A stretch of DNA of 64,000 bases. Origin: Sepiola atlantica (Eukaryota; Mollusca; Cephalopoda; Sepiida; Sepiolidae). Of this stretch, positions 1 to 11,427 are shown in pieces. The notes beneath the pieces were generated by a model. It did no database searches and had not been told where the DNA came from. It was given only the letters and a program-made list of their open reading frames with translations. The stretch spans positions 43,343,984 to 43,407,983 of the forward strand of contig OY744544.1 of the NCBI GenBank assembly GCA_963556195.1, written 5' to 3'. Positions within the stretch are counted from its first letter, which is position 1, and every line of letters begins with the position of its first letter. A program made the position numbers and the translations under genes.

Positions 1-60
1 CTGTCCAAGAAAAGAAAAAGAAAAGGAAAGAATTTAGTAAAATCTTTAGATATAGCAAAT

Positions 61-920
61 GATGTAGATTTATCTAAATGAATAAATGCAAAAGTTGTTT
101 TCATTTATCACTCTTATATTACCATCAAAACGGCTTACTGTTTTTTTTTTTAAATCAATAATACAACATAATATTTTGAAATGCTGTATATATAGTACAG
201 AAGATAGACTGAAAGTAATCTATTGGAATGCCTAATTTGCATAAATATTTTTAAAACAGTTCATAAAAAATTAATGTTTGGTGTTATTAATTTGTAATTT
301 GATTGAACTATTTTTGCTATATATATACAATCGTTTTGTCGATATTAACAGTAATTAATTAAAGTGATTAAAAAAAGGATAAATTACTAAGAACTTTCTT
401 AAAATATTTGTTTATTAATTTTCAAGGAAAGTAATTTAAATTAAATTAACATCACTGGCAAGAAAGAAAGATATACCGACGAGACATAATCAAGAAGAGT
501 TCATTGAGAGGGGAGAGGGTGATCTCTCTCTTTCATTTTTTTAATTGTTTTTAAATTCAATGATTGTTTTGATTCCGTAAACAAAGTTTTGCATTTGTGT
601 TTAAATTTTCTTTTCTTGTCTTTAGTAGGTCTAGCTTCATTTTCAACAAGTTGCCATCCGTTTCTACACACATAAACACACCATCGCTCAGGCGAATTGA
701 GTTCTTCTTTTCATTTCTTTGCGGTCTTATTTAAAAGATAAATAAATTCATACGAATAAATGTCAATGTTTATCTGTTCATATTAATAAATGTGAAAGTT
801 TTTGTCTCGTGTTTACAAAAACTTATGAAATGTTTATTATTTAAAATTTTGGTTTCAAGTAGCAGACTTTGCGAAGCAATAACAAACTTTGCCAAGTGAT
901 AGCGAGCTTGCACAGTAATA
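61..920. repeat. diverged dispersed repeat, copy 1
   Basis: This stretch shares several blocks in the same order with 18355-18835: the opening 'atctaaatgaataaatg', the 'aatgattgttttgatt' block near 558, the 'attttcaacaagtt' block near 638 followed by a C-rich 'cacaccatcg' segment, and an 'aactttgc' block near 880. The shared order over about 500-850 bp shows two old copies of one interspersed repeat. No coding capacity is visible and no terminal repeats were recognised, so the class is unknown. Confidence 0.55.
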
Positions 921-956
921 AGAATACAAAATGCACTAAACTCTTAAATACGATAA

Positions 957-1080
957 TAAATAATAATAATAATAATAATAATAATTATTATTATTATCAT
1001 CATTATCATCATCATTATTATTATTACATCATTATTATTATTATCATCATTATTAATATTATTTTTATTATCATCATCAC

Positions 1081-1140
<60 letters not shown>
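957..1140. repeat. AAT/ATT trinucleotide microsatellite with internal inversion
   Basis: About 180 bp of AAT turning into ATT/ATC trinucleotides. The left part is (AAT)n and the right part (ATT)n, so it can fold into a hairpin. The tract opens an artefactual frame of poly-Ile/Asn/Tyr in both directions, which I do not regard as coding. A smaller (ATT)n tract lies at 1306-1357. Confidence 0.95.
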
Positions 1141-1314
1141 TAGCAGTCTCAACTTTTGGATGTTTTTAGTTGTTTTTTTTTTGTTGTTTTTTTTAACATC
1201 GAGTCAATTCCCTTGACCTTAGATATTCAAGCTGTACCTTAACACTTTCGCCGTTCCTAATAGGAAAGCCTTTTGCAGAATTGGAAAAGAAATTGTCTCG
1301 TCTTCTTATTATTA

Positions 1315-1356
<42 letters not shown>

Positions 1357-1361
1357 GTACT

Positions 1362-2163
1362 AGCCAATATATGCTCCCTCCGGTCGCATAGTTTTGCTAG
1401 GCTGCCGTCAGAAATGAACGCTCACCCGTAAACCGTGGGAGCCCCAGTCATATTTCTTGACTGATTAGACATTGATTTTCTTTGTTTCTGACCAAGAATA
1501 TTTTTAGTTAAAAATAAATTTTTTTAAATTTCGACCCCACCCCAAATTTTTTTTTACCCTCCACCATAAATAGAAATATTTTTATGTATAGAATAAACAA
1601 AAAAAATGTTCCCCCCCTCCATTTTTTTTTTACCTTCCCCCATACTTAGAAATATTTTTAGTTAGGAAAAGAAGAAAAGAAAAAAAAAATTTTGTGTTAA
1701 TTTTTTTGTTAAAGGAAAGAGAAGAAAATCACATCTTTTATTTTAATAAATTAAACACGGAATAATAAAAACAGTTTGTAAGTAAAAGCTTTATGTCGTA
1801 AAAGGTAAATTCAAAATCCTAAACACACTTAAGGTTGTAAAAAAATGAAGATGTTTGTGTGTGTGTTTTTAAATAGTAATTTTTAAATCAATTATTATTT
1901 TAATTAAACAATTTGATTCAATAAATGTGTGTTTTAAAACATAGTGGCTAATAAGTTAAGAAAATAAACAAACTCAGAACGTTTTAATAAAAAAAATCAA
2001 GGTAAAACTAACACGGTAAATGCCAGCGTTTTGTTTACATTTTAAATAACGCGTCCGTCTTGCGTCCATACTGATTAATCAGAGGGAGGTAACCGTTTCA
2101 ATGGATTAACGCAGGCTGTTCAATCAGTTTAGCAATCGGTAGATTAACTATGTAACTCATTTC

Positions 2164-2194
<31 letters not shown>

Positions 2195-2390
2195 AATAAT
2201 AAAAGAAATAATTATAATTTATAAGTAAGATTATTAGCGAGCAAAATAGCGTAAATACATGTGGAAATCTGAAGAAAACAATCATGAGTGTATATTTGCA
2301 AATACTAATTTATTAGAAGTTTAAAAGCAATTAATTATGTAAATTGAGAAATGCGCATAGTGTTTACGGCGGTTTTTGTAGTAGTATATA
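1362..2390. other. AT-rich noncoding, no gene seen
   Basis: Long T and A runs, a short (TA)n at 2164-2187 and a fragment at 1362-1405 ('gctccctccggtcgcatag') that recurs near 45445-45480. Nothing protein-like or splice-bounded was found. A (ATT)n tract follows at 2475-2527. Confidence 0.6.
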
Positions 2391-2495
2391 ATGAAGCAGG
2401 TGGACTTAGTAAATAGTAATATTACTCTGATGGAGTTTCGGCTTCAGACAGACAGATACATAAACTCCATTATTAATAGATTATTATTATTTTTA

Positions 2496-2526
<31 letters not shown>

Positions 2527-2940
2527 TACCTGAAAATGAAGTCAAGGAATTGCCTGCAGATGGAATGGAAACCAGTATACTTTGAAACATTGTATAAGTC
2601 CGATGGTAAGTACCAAAATAAACACAGTTTTTCTGAAAAAGAAAGTCAATTAATCAGTGGCATTTTTGAAAAATATTGAAAATCAGTGAAATTTCCGCTT
2701 TTGTCTTATTACCTCCGTCAAAGATGTTATGTATTTGGTTCCCATTGCTTGACTGATCGTCATTAAACTTTGTAAAAAATATTGTTCATGGTTTAGCTTA
2801 GAACTTCTTTAATTTGGAGATATCTAAGTCAACAGTCAAGGTCACAAAATAGCTGAATGTCACACTTTTGGTGACAACTTCAGTTCTGTTCATCATAGAG
2901 ACTTGCTACTTGGCCAATGTTATAGACAAGGAAGTCCCGC

Positions 2941-3297
2941 ATATCATCATCATCATCATCATCATCAGTTTTACATCTGTTTTATGTGCCGGCATGTATT
3001 GATGGCTACTAGAAATTTACTTCAAAACTAACCTATTTCTGGCCAGGTCTTTGTTCATCCCTCTTTCTCTCAAAGCCATACTCGTCACTTCCTCCTATGT
3101 TTTTCTTTGATCTTTCCCTGTGAACTGAGCCTGTTACCTGAACTGTTCTACATCTACTACTAACCCAACCACTTTCATCCATTCTTTCAATTTGACCAAA
3201 CAAACCAAGTCTCCTGTTCTGCACACATCTCCTTATACTGTCCAGATTTAATCTTCCTCTGAGGTCATCAGACCTGCCTTTAAGAATCACAACTGTA
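2941..3297 (-). mobile_element. LINE 3' fragment (RTE-like, SETWP family)
   Basis: Read on the minus strand this is the 3' end of a non-LTR retrotransposon. The peptide around 3290-3033 contains RSDDLRGRLNLDSI and RCVQNRRLGLFGQIERMDES, matching the conserved C-terminal tail seen at least seven more times in the window. It ends at a (CAT)n tract at 2943-2968, the inverse of the (ATG)n tail of the element. It is 5'-truncated, as expected of incomplete target-primed reverse transcription. RTE-like clade is inferred from the YGSETW-type C-terminus. Confidence 0.75.
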
Positions 3298-3725
3298 TAC
3301 AGCTATGGTGCAACCGTACTTAAAATTCATATGATCAGTCTGAAAACTCATCTTGCTCAAAACATTGACTGCCTGAAAACTGTTCAGAGACGTGCACCGA
3401 AGCGAATACCTTCTGTCAGACACCTGCCATACTCTGAATGCTTTGCTTCTTCCCTTGGCTTGAATTCATTGAAGCTCTGACACCTTGCAACTGACTCAGT
3501 AAACACACAAAAATTATTAACCATCTCACCAACAACAACCCCGAGCAACTTTTTGATGTCCATGTCTCTAACACATGTGGACATGTCTACAAAGTCAGAA
3601 AACAGCACAACTTCTATGACTTTTGGAAACAATTTTCATACTCACAATTGCTAAAACATGAACAAACTGCCTGCATCAGTTGTTGGCTGCCGAGACACTG
3701 CACCCGTTGAAACTCTCATGCTTCT
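3298..3725 (+). mobile_element. LINE RT C-terminal fragment (CR1/Jockey-like)
   Basis: The plus strand encodes, with stops, a peptide containing LKTVQRRAPKRIP, VRHLPYSE, LGLNSLKL and later LPASVV, which is typical of the region after the RT domain in CR1/Jockey-type LINEs (RRATKRIP..RHLPYSERL..L). It abuts a minus-strand LINE tail of another family, so two LINEs lie head to head. It is broken by at least one stop codon and has no upstream RT core. Confidence 0.65.
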
Positions 3726-4128
3726 CAAAACTACAACTGATGTTTCCCATCCACATGTACATGTGTTAAATATTGGGCAAGTAGACCCACTAGTATATAA
3801 AATGGTTAGTTGAGAATAACAGAAAATGAAAGGTCAGCCAGGATTAATTTGATGAACTCGAAGTGAGGATTGCGAGACTGTGGGACTTAATAGAAACGGA
3901 TATGATGTCACATGGCTCAAAGAGAGAGTGTGTCAAGGAACAGGAGAGTACGTTTGGGAGCACACAGCAGCATGGACGTGTACAATGAGATGGGTTGAAA
4001 AAATATGACTAAACATTGATTATCGATCTCTCTGTCTCTCTCCCTCCACTGGTTAGTGATTTGGAACGTAGATAAAGTTGAATAAACCATCCTCTGTCTT
4101 GCCTCAGTTTTATCTTGACTTTGTCCTT

Positions 4129-4441
4129 TTAAAAGTATAAATAAGGAGCTTTGATTTCAAGACAGTAAGCCCCGTCTGGAACGATCACACAGAAGCGCAT
4201 ACAAGAAGAACATCCAGCTACTAAGTTATGAATACAATTCATGAATTGTAATGTTTCTGTAATGATTACGGCAACTTGATTTTCTGCATGGTTGAAGCGT
4301 AACGCATGCACCATTTGATGAGTTGTAATGCATCTGTGCACTGTGCACAATGATTCCATCATTATTATTTGTTCTTCGTCGCAATCTTTGATTTGGGTCA
4401 CAAAACTCATCCAAATCATTGTAGAATTGACTGACTGTCAT
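4129..4441 (-). other. overlapping unassigned ORFs, probably not a gene
   Basis: Two overlapping minus-strand frames of 96 and 71 codons occupy this segment, both with several cysteines. The base composition is less AT-rich than its neighbours. I found no convincing splice sites around them and no recognisable domain. It could be the relic of a mobile element or a chance open stretch. Confidence 0.2.
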
Positions 4442-4529
4442 TTTTTATAACCTATTGACATAGTAGTCTGTGGGAGCCTTGGTAGGTGAGGATGGTAGAT
4501 AAAGTATATATGGTTATAAATTTAATTTA

Positions 4530-4660
4530 AATCTATGTATATAAATTTGTGCCATTTGTCGGACTGACAGTGAGATTTAAACGCCACTTTTCTATTCACC
4601 ATAAAAGGAAAACAGCTTCATAATATACTCAGTTATGGATATGTAATATAGCCCAACTCC
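4530..4660. repeat. dispersed repeat, copy A (pair with 5281-5405)
   Basis: Shares 'tttctattca' and 'cagtgagatt(t)aaa(a/c)gccact' and the following 'aaaacagcttc(a/t)taatata' block with 5281-5405. The two copies are direct repeats about 750 bp apart, diverged by point changes. No coding content. Confidence 0.7.
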
Positions 4661-5229
4661 GACTAAACAAAAAATAATGAAAAATAGTCAAAACAAAAAA
4701 AAAAATCAAAATCTTTTAATAATTATTAAGGAATTGACCACTACTTAATAATGAGGGAAACATTTTTATTTTTTGTCATTTATCACATTTTTGGTTATTT
4801 CAATTGAATTTTTAAGATTTTGTTATTCAACAAAAAAAAAGTGGAATTCACAAACCTTTGAAAAACATGCCCATCCTCTTTAAAATTAAAACGTTATAAA
4901 TAATTTGATCTAATCTTCTTTAATCGCAAATATAAACTAAATCGATAGTTTTCCTCCTACAAAGTCAATATTTGATACTGGTTCGTCAGTTTTTCTTTTG
5001 GATCGTCGCAGCATGTTGTTAAAAAGAATAAAATGTAGTTTGATTCAATCCCTTCCAGAAAATACTTTGTCCAGGTCGCAATTATTTTCAAATGCCTACC
5101 ATTTAAAAAAAAAAATCGGGACATAACTGTATTCGTTCATACGAAGTTACTTCCCTTTAAGTGGAACAAAAAAATAATATTTTGAAATTTTTTTTTAAAA
5201 ACGACATAGTTTAAACAAGAAAAGCAAAA

Positions 5230-5405
5230 CAAATTGCAAGTAAATACACTACCGGGCAACACCGGATAGGGACAGCTAATAATCTATACATATACATTTG
5301 AGCCATCTATTGCACTGATAGTGAGATTAAAAGGCCACTTTTCTATTCAAAATAGAAGAAAAACAACTTCTTAATATATTTAGTCATGGATATGTGTGCG
5401 ATATC
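5230..5405. repeat. dispersed repeat copy B next to a Helitron-like end
   Basis: Second copy of the 4530-4660 repeat, preceded at 5250-5280 by 'accgggcaacaccgg' and 'cagcta'. GC-rich 'gggcaac-ccgg' followed by CAGCTAGT is what the 3' end of many animal Helitrons looks like (short hairpin then CTRR). Here the end is degenerate, so the class call is tentative. Confidence 0.4.
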
Positions 5406-5811
5406 AAAAAGGTTAAGTACTTTGAATATTCCTTTAAAAAATGAACTCTCATTAATTAACCATTTATTTGTTATCGTTTTCTTATTCAATGATGGTTTTC
5501 ATTTAACAATTACTACACGTCAGCCATTACATTCTTTTGTTGAATTATAAATTTAAAAAAATGATCCTGCTCAACATTCAATAGACAAACATGCACTGTG
5601 GCAAAGCTAAGAAATCAGTGGGTATACCTATCCTCTCCGTGCACCAAAAATATAAACTTTTAAAATTCCTATTTTTGAAGAGTTAAATAAAAAACATTCA
5701 AAGGTAAGTATATTATTTTATTTTCAACATTTTGTAAGACATTAGAAAGAATTATGATGACCGTTACTCATTTTTTACAAGCAATGCAAAACAAAAATTT
5801 ATTAAAAATTA

Positions 5812-5848
5812 CACTCGGGCACTGCCGGGACGTCACAGCTAGTTTAAT
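5812..5848 (+). mobile_element. Helitron-like 3' terminus
   Basis: 'cgggcactgccggg' followed by 'cacagctagt' resembles a Helitron 3' end, in which a GC-rich imperfect palindrome precedes a CTAG terminus. Similar ends in the opposite orientation occur near 40263 and 41785. No Rep/helicase coding is present. It lies in the intron just 3' of the exon at 5933-6101 and its reverse complement is part of a readable extension of that exon. Confidence 0.35.
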
Positions 5849-5932
5849 ATGAATTAAAATTATAAAAATAAAAAAAATACATGCAATAATTATGCACGAA
5901 GCTAATATTAAAAGCACCTGAGATTTACTTAC

Positions 5933-6101
5933 ATTTTTGCAGTAGTAATCATCTTCATTTTGACAATACTCGATATAACAAGTATAGCGAACAGTGTTAG
6001 AATTTTGAAACGGTTCAACTTCAAAACTGCTTGACTCGAATATCACGGGCTGTTTCTTCATCTTCTCAAATAGCAAGGTATTAAACTTTTGTTGTGAACA
6101 T
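5933..6101 (-). CDS. ZP-domain protein, exon (last found; ZP-C end)
   Basis: Minus-strand exon of 169 nt bounded by 'ttttcag' at 6108-6102 and 'GTAAGT' at 5932. Phase 2 in, phase 0 out. It joins in frame to the exon at 9318-9387. The peptide has LLFEKM, FEVEPFQNS and TVRYTCYIEYC then DDYYC, the pattern of the ZP-C subdomain (hydrophobic strand, then C-x-V-x-x-C spacing as in 'vylhCevvlC'). If the splice donor is ignored the frame continues into a strongly hydrophobic stretch (LLILASCIIIACIFFIFIIL) before a stop near 5768, which could be a membrane anchor in a retained-intron form or chance. Confidence 0.75.
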
Positions 6102-6185
6102 CTGAAAATATAAGTTAATTATCTGGAAACAATTAAATCTTTTTTCATAGAAATTTAGAAAGAGCTAAATATAATTGTGACAAAT

Positions 6186-6660
6186 CATCATCATCATCCT
6201 CATCATCGGTTTAACGTCCATTTTATATGCTGACATGTGTTGGACGGCTTTTAAAAATTGACTTCCAAACTAACTTATCTCTGGGCAGGTCTTTATTTAT
6301 CTCCCTCTCTCTCAAGCTATTTTTATCACTTCCTCCCATGTTTTCCTTGACCTTCCCCTATGAACTGAACCTGCTACCGCAACTGTTCTACATCTATTAA
6401 TACAAGAACTCTCACCTATTATTTCAATGTGGCTATACCATTGGAGTCTCCTGTTCTGCATACATCTTCCTATACTGTCCAGATTCAATATTCCTCTGAG
6501 GTCATCAGATCTAAGCCTGTTTTTAAGGCTCACATTACATATCCATCGAATCATTCTCATTTCATTTCTCTCAATGCAATGAATATCCTCAACCCTGAAT
6601 GGCCAGGTTTCAATTCCACACATCATCACACTGCGTACATATGTCTGATAGACTCGAAAG
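6186..6660 (-). mobile_element. LINE 3' fragment (RTE-like, SETWP family)
   Basis: Minus-strand copy ending at a (CAT)n tract at 6186-6205. The peptide in 6629-6312 carries GIETWPFRVEDIHC, ERNEMRMIRWICNVSLK and DDLRGILNLDSIGRCMQNRRL, then a CRTVAVAGSVHRGRSRKTWEE motif. It is the cleanest copy of this family's C-terminal tail in the window and is uninterrupted for about 105 codons. 5'-truncated; sits in a ZP-gene intron in the sense orientation of that gene. Confidence 0.8.
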
Positions 6661-7134
6661 GTCGCAATAATAAAAATTTGAGATGACGCAAGATTTAATA
6701 ATGTTTATTTGAAACCATGAGGAATTACGATAGAATTATTTCGTAAAGAGTCAGGCCAGAATTACTATTAATAGGGATGCAGTGCATGGGATTAACTCTT
6801 CACAATAATTTTGTTTTCATACTAATGGTTCACCATAACCAAAGATAAAAGTCACTCGAGGATAAGGGTTAGTGAGATTTTCAGTTGAATGATGAAACAG
6901 TATTATGAAAGGATTGAGAAATATGATTAATTCATATGACAACATGACATTGGATTTGAAAACGACCATGTTGTAGTCTGTAGGGAAACATTACCGCAGT
7001 AACGTATTCCACAGGTAGGAAGTTCTTGGAAAGAAACTCTGTTCATGGAAGTTCCGTTTGATTTTAGGTACACAGAGGAAGAGCGTTCTTGCTGTGAATG
7101 TTTTAGGGGGGGGGGGCTCAGAGCTTCTTCAGAC

Positions 7135-8535
7135 CATTTTCTGCGAATATTTATTCCAAATTAAATTTTCTGCTAATATTTATTCCAAATTAAATTCTCT
7201 GCTAATATTTATTCCAAATTAAATTCTCTGCTAATATTTATTCCAAATTAAATTCTCTGCTAATATTTATTCCAAATTAAATTCTCTGCTAATATTTATT
7301 CCAAATTAAATTCTCTGCTAATATTTATTCCAAATTAAATTCTCTGCTAATATTTATTCCAAATTAAATTCTCTGCTAATATTTATTCCAAATTAAATTC
7401 TCTGCTAATATTTATTCCAAATTAAATTCTCTGCTAATATTTATTCCAAATTAAATTCTCTGCTAATATTTATTCCAAATTAAATTCTCTGCTAATATTT
7501 ATTCCAAATAAAATTCTCTGCTAATATTTATTCCAAATTCCAAATTAAATTCTCTGCTAATATTTATTCCAAATTAAATTCTCTGCTAATATTTATTCCA
7601 AATTAAATTCTCTGCTAATATTTATTCCAAATTAAATTCCATGCTAATATTTATTCCAAATTAAATTCTCTGCTAATATTTATTCCAAATAAAATTCTCT
7701 GCTAATATTTATTCCAAATTAAATTCTCTGCTAATATTTATTCCAAATTAAATTCTCTGCTAATATTTATTCCAAATTAAATTCCATGCTAATATTTATT
7801 CCAAATTAAATTTTCTGCTAATATTTTTTCCAAATTAAATTCTCTGCTAATATTTATTCCAAATTAAATTCTCTGCTAATATTTATTCCAAATTAAATTC
7901 CATGCTAATATTTATTCCAAATTAAATTCTCTGCTAATATTTATTCCAAATTAAATTTTCTGCTAATATTTATTCCAAATTACATTCTCTGCTAATATTT
8001 ATTCCAAATTAAATTCTCTGCTAATATTTATTCCAAATTACATTCCATGCTAATATTTATTCCAAATTAAATTCTCTGCTAATATTTATTCCAAATTAAA
8101 TTCTCTGCTAATATTTATTCCAAATTACATTCCATGCTAATATTTATTCCAAATTAAATTCTCTGCTAATATTTATTCCAAATTAAATTCTCTGCTAATA
8201 TTTATTCCAAATTACATTCTCTGCTAATATTTATTCCAAATTAAATTTTCTGCTAATATTTATTCCAAATCAAATTTTCTGTTAATATTTATTCCAATTA
8301 AAATTTTCTGCGAATATTTATCCCAAATTAAATTCTCTGCTAATATTTATTCCAAATTAAATTCTCTGCTAATATTTATTTCAAATTAAATTCTTTGCTA
8401 ATATTTATTCTAAATTAAATTTTTTGCTAATATTTTTCCAATTTAAATTTTCTGCGAATATTTATTCCAAATTAAATTTTCTGATAATATTTATTCCAAA
8501 TTAAATTCTATAGTTACATTATTCCAAATGGAATT
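7135..8535. repeat. 29-bp tandem satellite array, about 48 copies
   Basis: Unit about 29 bp, built on 'ctctgctaatatttattcc' plus 'aaattaaatt'. Copies in the middle are nearly identical while those at the right end (after about 8260) are more diverged, as expected when array edges escape homogenisation. Variants 'ccatgct', 'ttttctg' and 'aaattacatt' recur at intervals of roughly three to five units, indicating multi-unit duplications. It sits within a ZP-gene intron. Confidence 0.97.
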
Positions 8536-8573
8536 CTCTGGTGAACTTTCCAATTCAATCCTATATAGTAACA

Positions 8574-9292
8574 CTATTTTAAAATGCAATTAACTAATAA
8601 CACTCTTCCCAAGGGTCTAACGTCCAAACTCCTCAGCCTAACATTCACAGACAACATGAATTGGAATAAATACATAGAACATACTGCCCAGTCTGCTGCA
8701 AAGAAGGTGCACTCCCTATACCGGGCTAGAAAACTTCTTACACCTGCCAGTATCCTATATAAAGCCACCATTCGCCATGCATGGAATATTTTTACGACAT
8801 CTGGACTGGTGCACCAACCATTAGTTGCTCCCTCTTGGACAGGGTGCAAACAAGAGTCTCTAATCTAACACTCTTTACCAAACTCCAAGCTCTGTCACAT
8901 TGGCGCAGTCTTGCATCCCTGCGTTTTATTTTACAAGTACTTCCACAGAACATGCTCTGACAAACTTACTACACTTGTACCCCCTCAATGTAAATATTCC
9001 CAACAAACCCAACTAGCAGCAATATCACACCCCTTCACTGTGAGGTCCCCAGATGCCGAAAAACTTTCTACTCTGATAGCGTATTTCCTCAAACCGCTTG
9101 CCTTTGGAATTCTCTCCCTGTTCCCTGTTTCCTCGAGTCTACCAACATGCAGAAATTAAAATGCAATGTGAACAAACATTTTACTGTACAACTCCCCACT
9201 TAAGATGTCCCTATAAATCTGGCCCCTTATGTCTCAGTGGCAATGTGCCTTGTTTGGTGTGAATAAAAGTAAAAAATAAATAAATAAAATTA
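8574..9292 (+). mobile_element. LINE 3' end (CR1/Jockey-like, 'NMNWNKYIE' family)
   Basis: Plus-strand C-terminal part of a non-LTR retrotransposon RT. The first frame (8584-8868) has LLSLTFTDNMNWNKYIE, AAKKVHSLYRARKLLTPASILYKATIR; downstream in shifted frames comes the FYKYFHRTCSDKLTTLVPP tail (8911-9159). It ends in an A-rich tail of 'aaaagtaaaaaataaataaataaaat'-type repeats near 9262-9292. Related copies lie at 21840-22235, 35560-36650 and 39640-39990. Stops and frameshifts show it is dead. Confidence 0.8.
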
Positions 9293-9317
9293 TAGATATC
9301 TGATACAAGTTACTCAC

Positions 9318-9387
9318 TGAATGTCATGAACAGTTGTTCTATTATCTTCGTCACGACCATTGTCCATGTAGCACCATGATACACGAA
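9318..9387 (-). CDS. ZP-domain protein, 70-nt exon
   Basis: Minus-strand exon bounded by a pyrimidine-rich acceptor ('ctttttttacag'-like, ending at 9388) and a 'GTGAGT' donor at 9317. Phase 1 in, phase 2 out. It joins in frame with exon 13700-13863 upstream and 5933-6101 downstream. The peptide RVSWCYMDNGRDED..TVHDIQ(C) is what follows the first ZP-C strand, matching the 'V..CWATP....Y.LI..GC' pattern of ZP domains. Only one frame satisfies both phases. Confidence 0.72.
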
Positions 9388-9631
9388 CTGTAAAAAAGCA
9401 GCAACAAAAGTCTTAATGAAACTATAGATTTTTTGATAACAAAATTATTTTTTATTATGCCTGTCTACCTAAAAATAAAAATAAAAATAATCGAAAAAGA
9501 ATTTGAAAAAAAAATCTTACAAACAGTTTCAGTACATTAAAAGTATACAGGGCGGGAGATAATTATCATGCTTGGCTACTTTAGGGTAAAACTCCACTCC
9601 TACTGTCATTTACACACTACTGTTAAGAAAG

Positions 9632-10222
9632 GTTTAAACTTCAGTAAAAATGCAGAATAGTTAACAGTCGAGAGATCGTAAACAGAACGAAACAAAAAAA
9701 CAACAAAACACTTATACCAAACGCAGTAAAATTTAATTATCTACCAACCTGCATACTTTTAACGCGCTTTAACTGTTTTTAAGTTTTTTATTTAAAATTT
9801 TTATTTCGTTCTAATCTGTCTTTGCGACACACGAAAAAAAATAAAGATGGCTGCCTGTCGCTTAACTTCTGGAGGTTCATGCCTGAAAAGATAGTAAAAA
9901 AATTCTTACCCTTACAGGTAAGGGTTGACTTGCCACTCGGACTTAGTGATAGGATAAGTCATTATCTTTTTAGGCATGAATACTCCCAACAGTTAAGTGA
10001 CAGGAGGACATCTTTATTTTTCGTGCATTGCAAAGACAGCTTTTGTAGAAATACAATTTTGAAAAAAAAAATCTTACAAACAGTTTCAGCATGTTAAAAG
10101 TATACAGATCGGTAGATAATTAAATTCTGGTATAAGTTTGGTATCAATTATCATTTTTTTGTTTTTTTTGTTTACGATTTATCAACTGTTAACTATTCTA
10201 AAGTTTTACCAAACTTTTAATA
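9632..10222. mobile_element. large foldback (inverted-repeat) element
   Basis: Two arms of about 250 bp are imperfect inverted copies: 9632-9890 and 9974-10222. Matching blocks include 'gaatagttaacag' with its complement near 10190, 'aataaagatg' (9840) with 'catctttatt' (10010), and 'ttcatgcctgaaaagata' with 'tatctttttaggcatgaa'. The short loop holds a second small palindrome, 'cttacccttacaggtaag'. A direct copy of part of the right arm lies just outside, at 9503-9560. The whole unit would form a long hairpin. It has no coding frame; a palindromic MITE is the likeliest class. Confidence 0.8.
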
Positions 10223-10260
10223 CTCCCAGCTATGGGTTAAATTAAAACATACCTTCAATT

Positions 10261-11420
10261 AATCGTAAAATATGAGGTGCTTACTGTAGTTAATTGCTCA
10301 CTGCCCCTGGTAATAATGGCCATCTACACCAGTTGAAGCACCGCTGACTTGTGTGCTGTGTTTGCGGTGTAAAGGTGACAGTAGCTATCCTAAACAAGTG
10401 GTTTTAAACAGACATCTGGAACAACGAAGTGAGCTTCATCAGGTAATACAAATGATTCATTTTGTTAGCAACCAATGACATTCTGGGCTAGATATAAGCA
10501 GATGTATTTCTCTCCTATTCAATTAGTTCGGCAACTAGCCTGCCGCTCACCTCTAGTCGGTTTCCATTGTAAACTCGTTCCCCATTGCAATAACCATTGT
10601 TTGTTGAAAGTGGTGTTCGTTCTTGGTAAAATTTTCCACCAAAGTTTAAATTAGTTACAGGCTGATCGACTTTTGGTCGAAAAAGATAAGTATAAAATGT
10701 TGTGGTACTATTGCTGGCCAGACACATGATGTGGTACTATCGTGCCGTGCGAACGTCACTTGGGTGTAGTCTTATCGTCCTGGCATGATAGTAACATTCC
10801 CCTTTAAAGAAAGAGGTAATACACTGTTGTTTGGTTTTTGGTCTCATTAATTCTCTCCCAAGAATTAATTGTCTAAGCTTATTGGGGACATCATGCTGGA
10901 AACTGAACGCTTTGTAAAAAGGAGCGAACAACATTTTTTTATAAAAATATATAACTTTTTATTTCTACAGCATTCCGTAAAAACTTTGCAAGTCGTGCAA
11001 GAAAAAAAAACTGACTTTCTATTCTCCCTCGCGGTGGCAAAAATGAGAGAGAGAGAGGGTAAAAACTTCAAGAGAAAAAAAAAACAAATAAAAACACATA
11101 ACAAAAGGAAAGAGATAGAGAGAAAGAACAATAGTCACTGACTGGTGGTATTGCATCAATAAGTCCCTGGCGTCAGGTGAAGATCTGTTGGACCCTTGAT
11201 CTTTCGAATGTACTCAACGAAATGCAATATTATCAACAACTTGTCAAATTCACAGTCAGCGAGGAAGTTAAGTGACGACACACTTGTCAATGCCGGTGGT
11301 AGAAATGTTTTAATGCGATAATATAATGTCTTGATTACTCGCCGACACATGAGGGAAAAGTCGGGAACAAGGTCAAACTGAGGAAACCGAGCTTCAACAA
11401 AAGGGCGCCCATCCTTGTCT
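10261..11420. other. no gene recognised
   Basis: Moderately AT-rich sequence with short open frames on both strands and none protein-like. A purine-rich low-complexity tract lies at 11045-11130. The 10500-10870 part is less AT-rich and could be an LTR or UTR of a retroelement, but no paired copy was found inside the window. Confidence 0.5.
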
Positions 11421-11427
11421 CACAAAG

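Noticed and set aside
869..1216. 115-codon frame of poly-Asn/Tyr/His/Ile
   Set aside because: Derived entirely from the (ATT/AAT)n microsatellite.
7135..8535. CRISPR-like array
   Set aside because: The 29-bp units are directly contiguous without unique spacers; this is a eukaryotic satellite.
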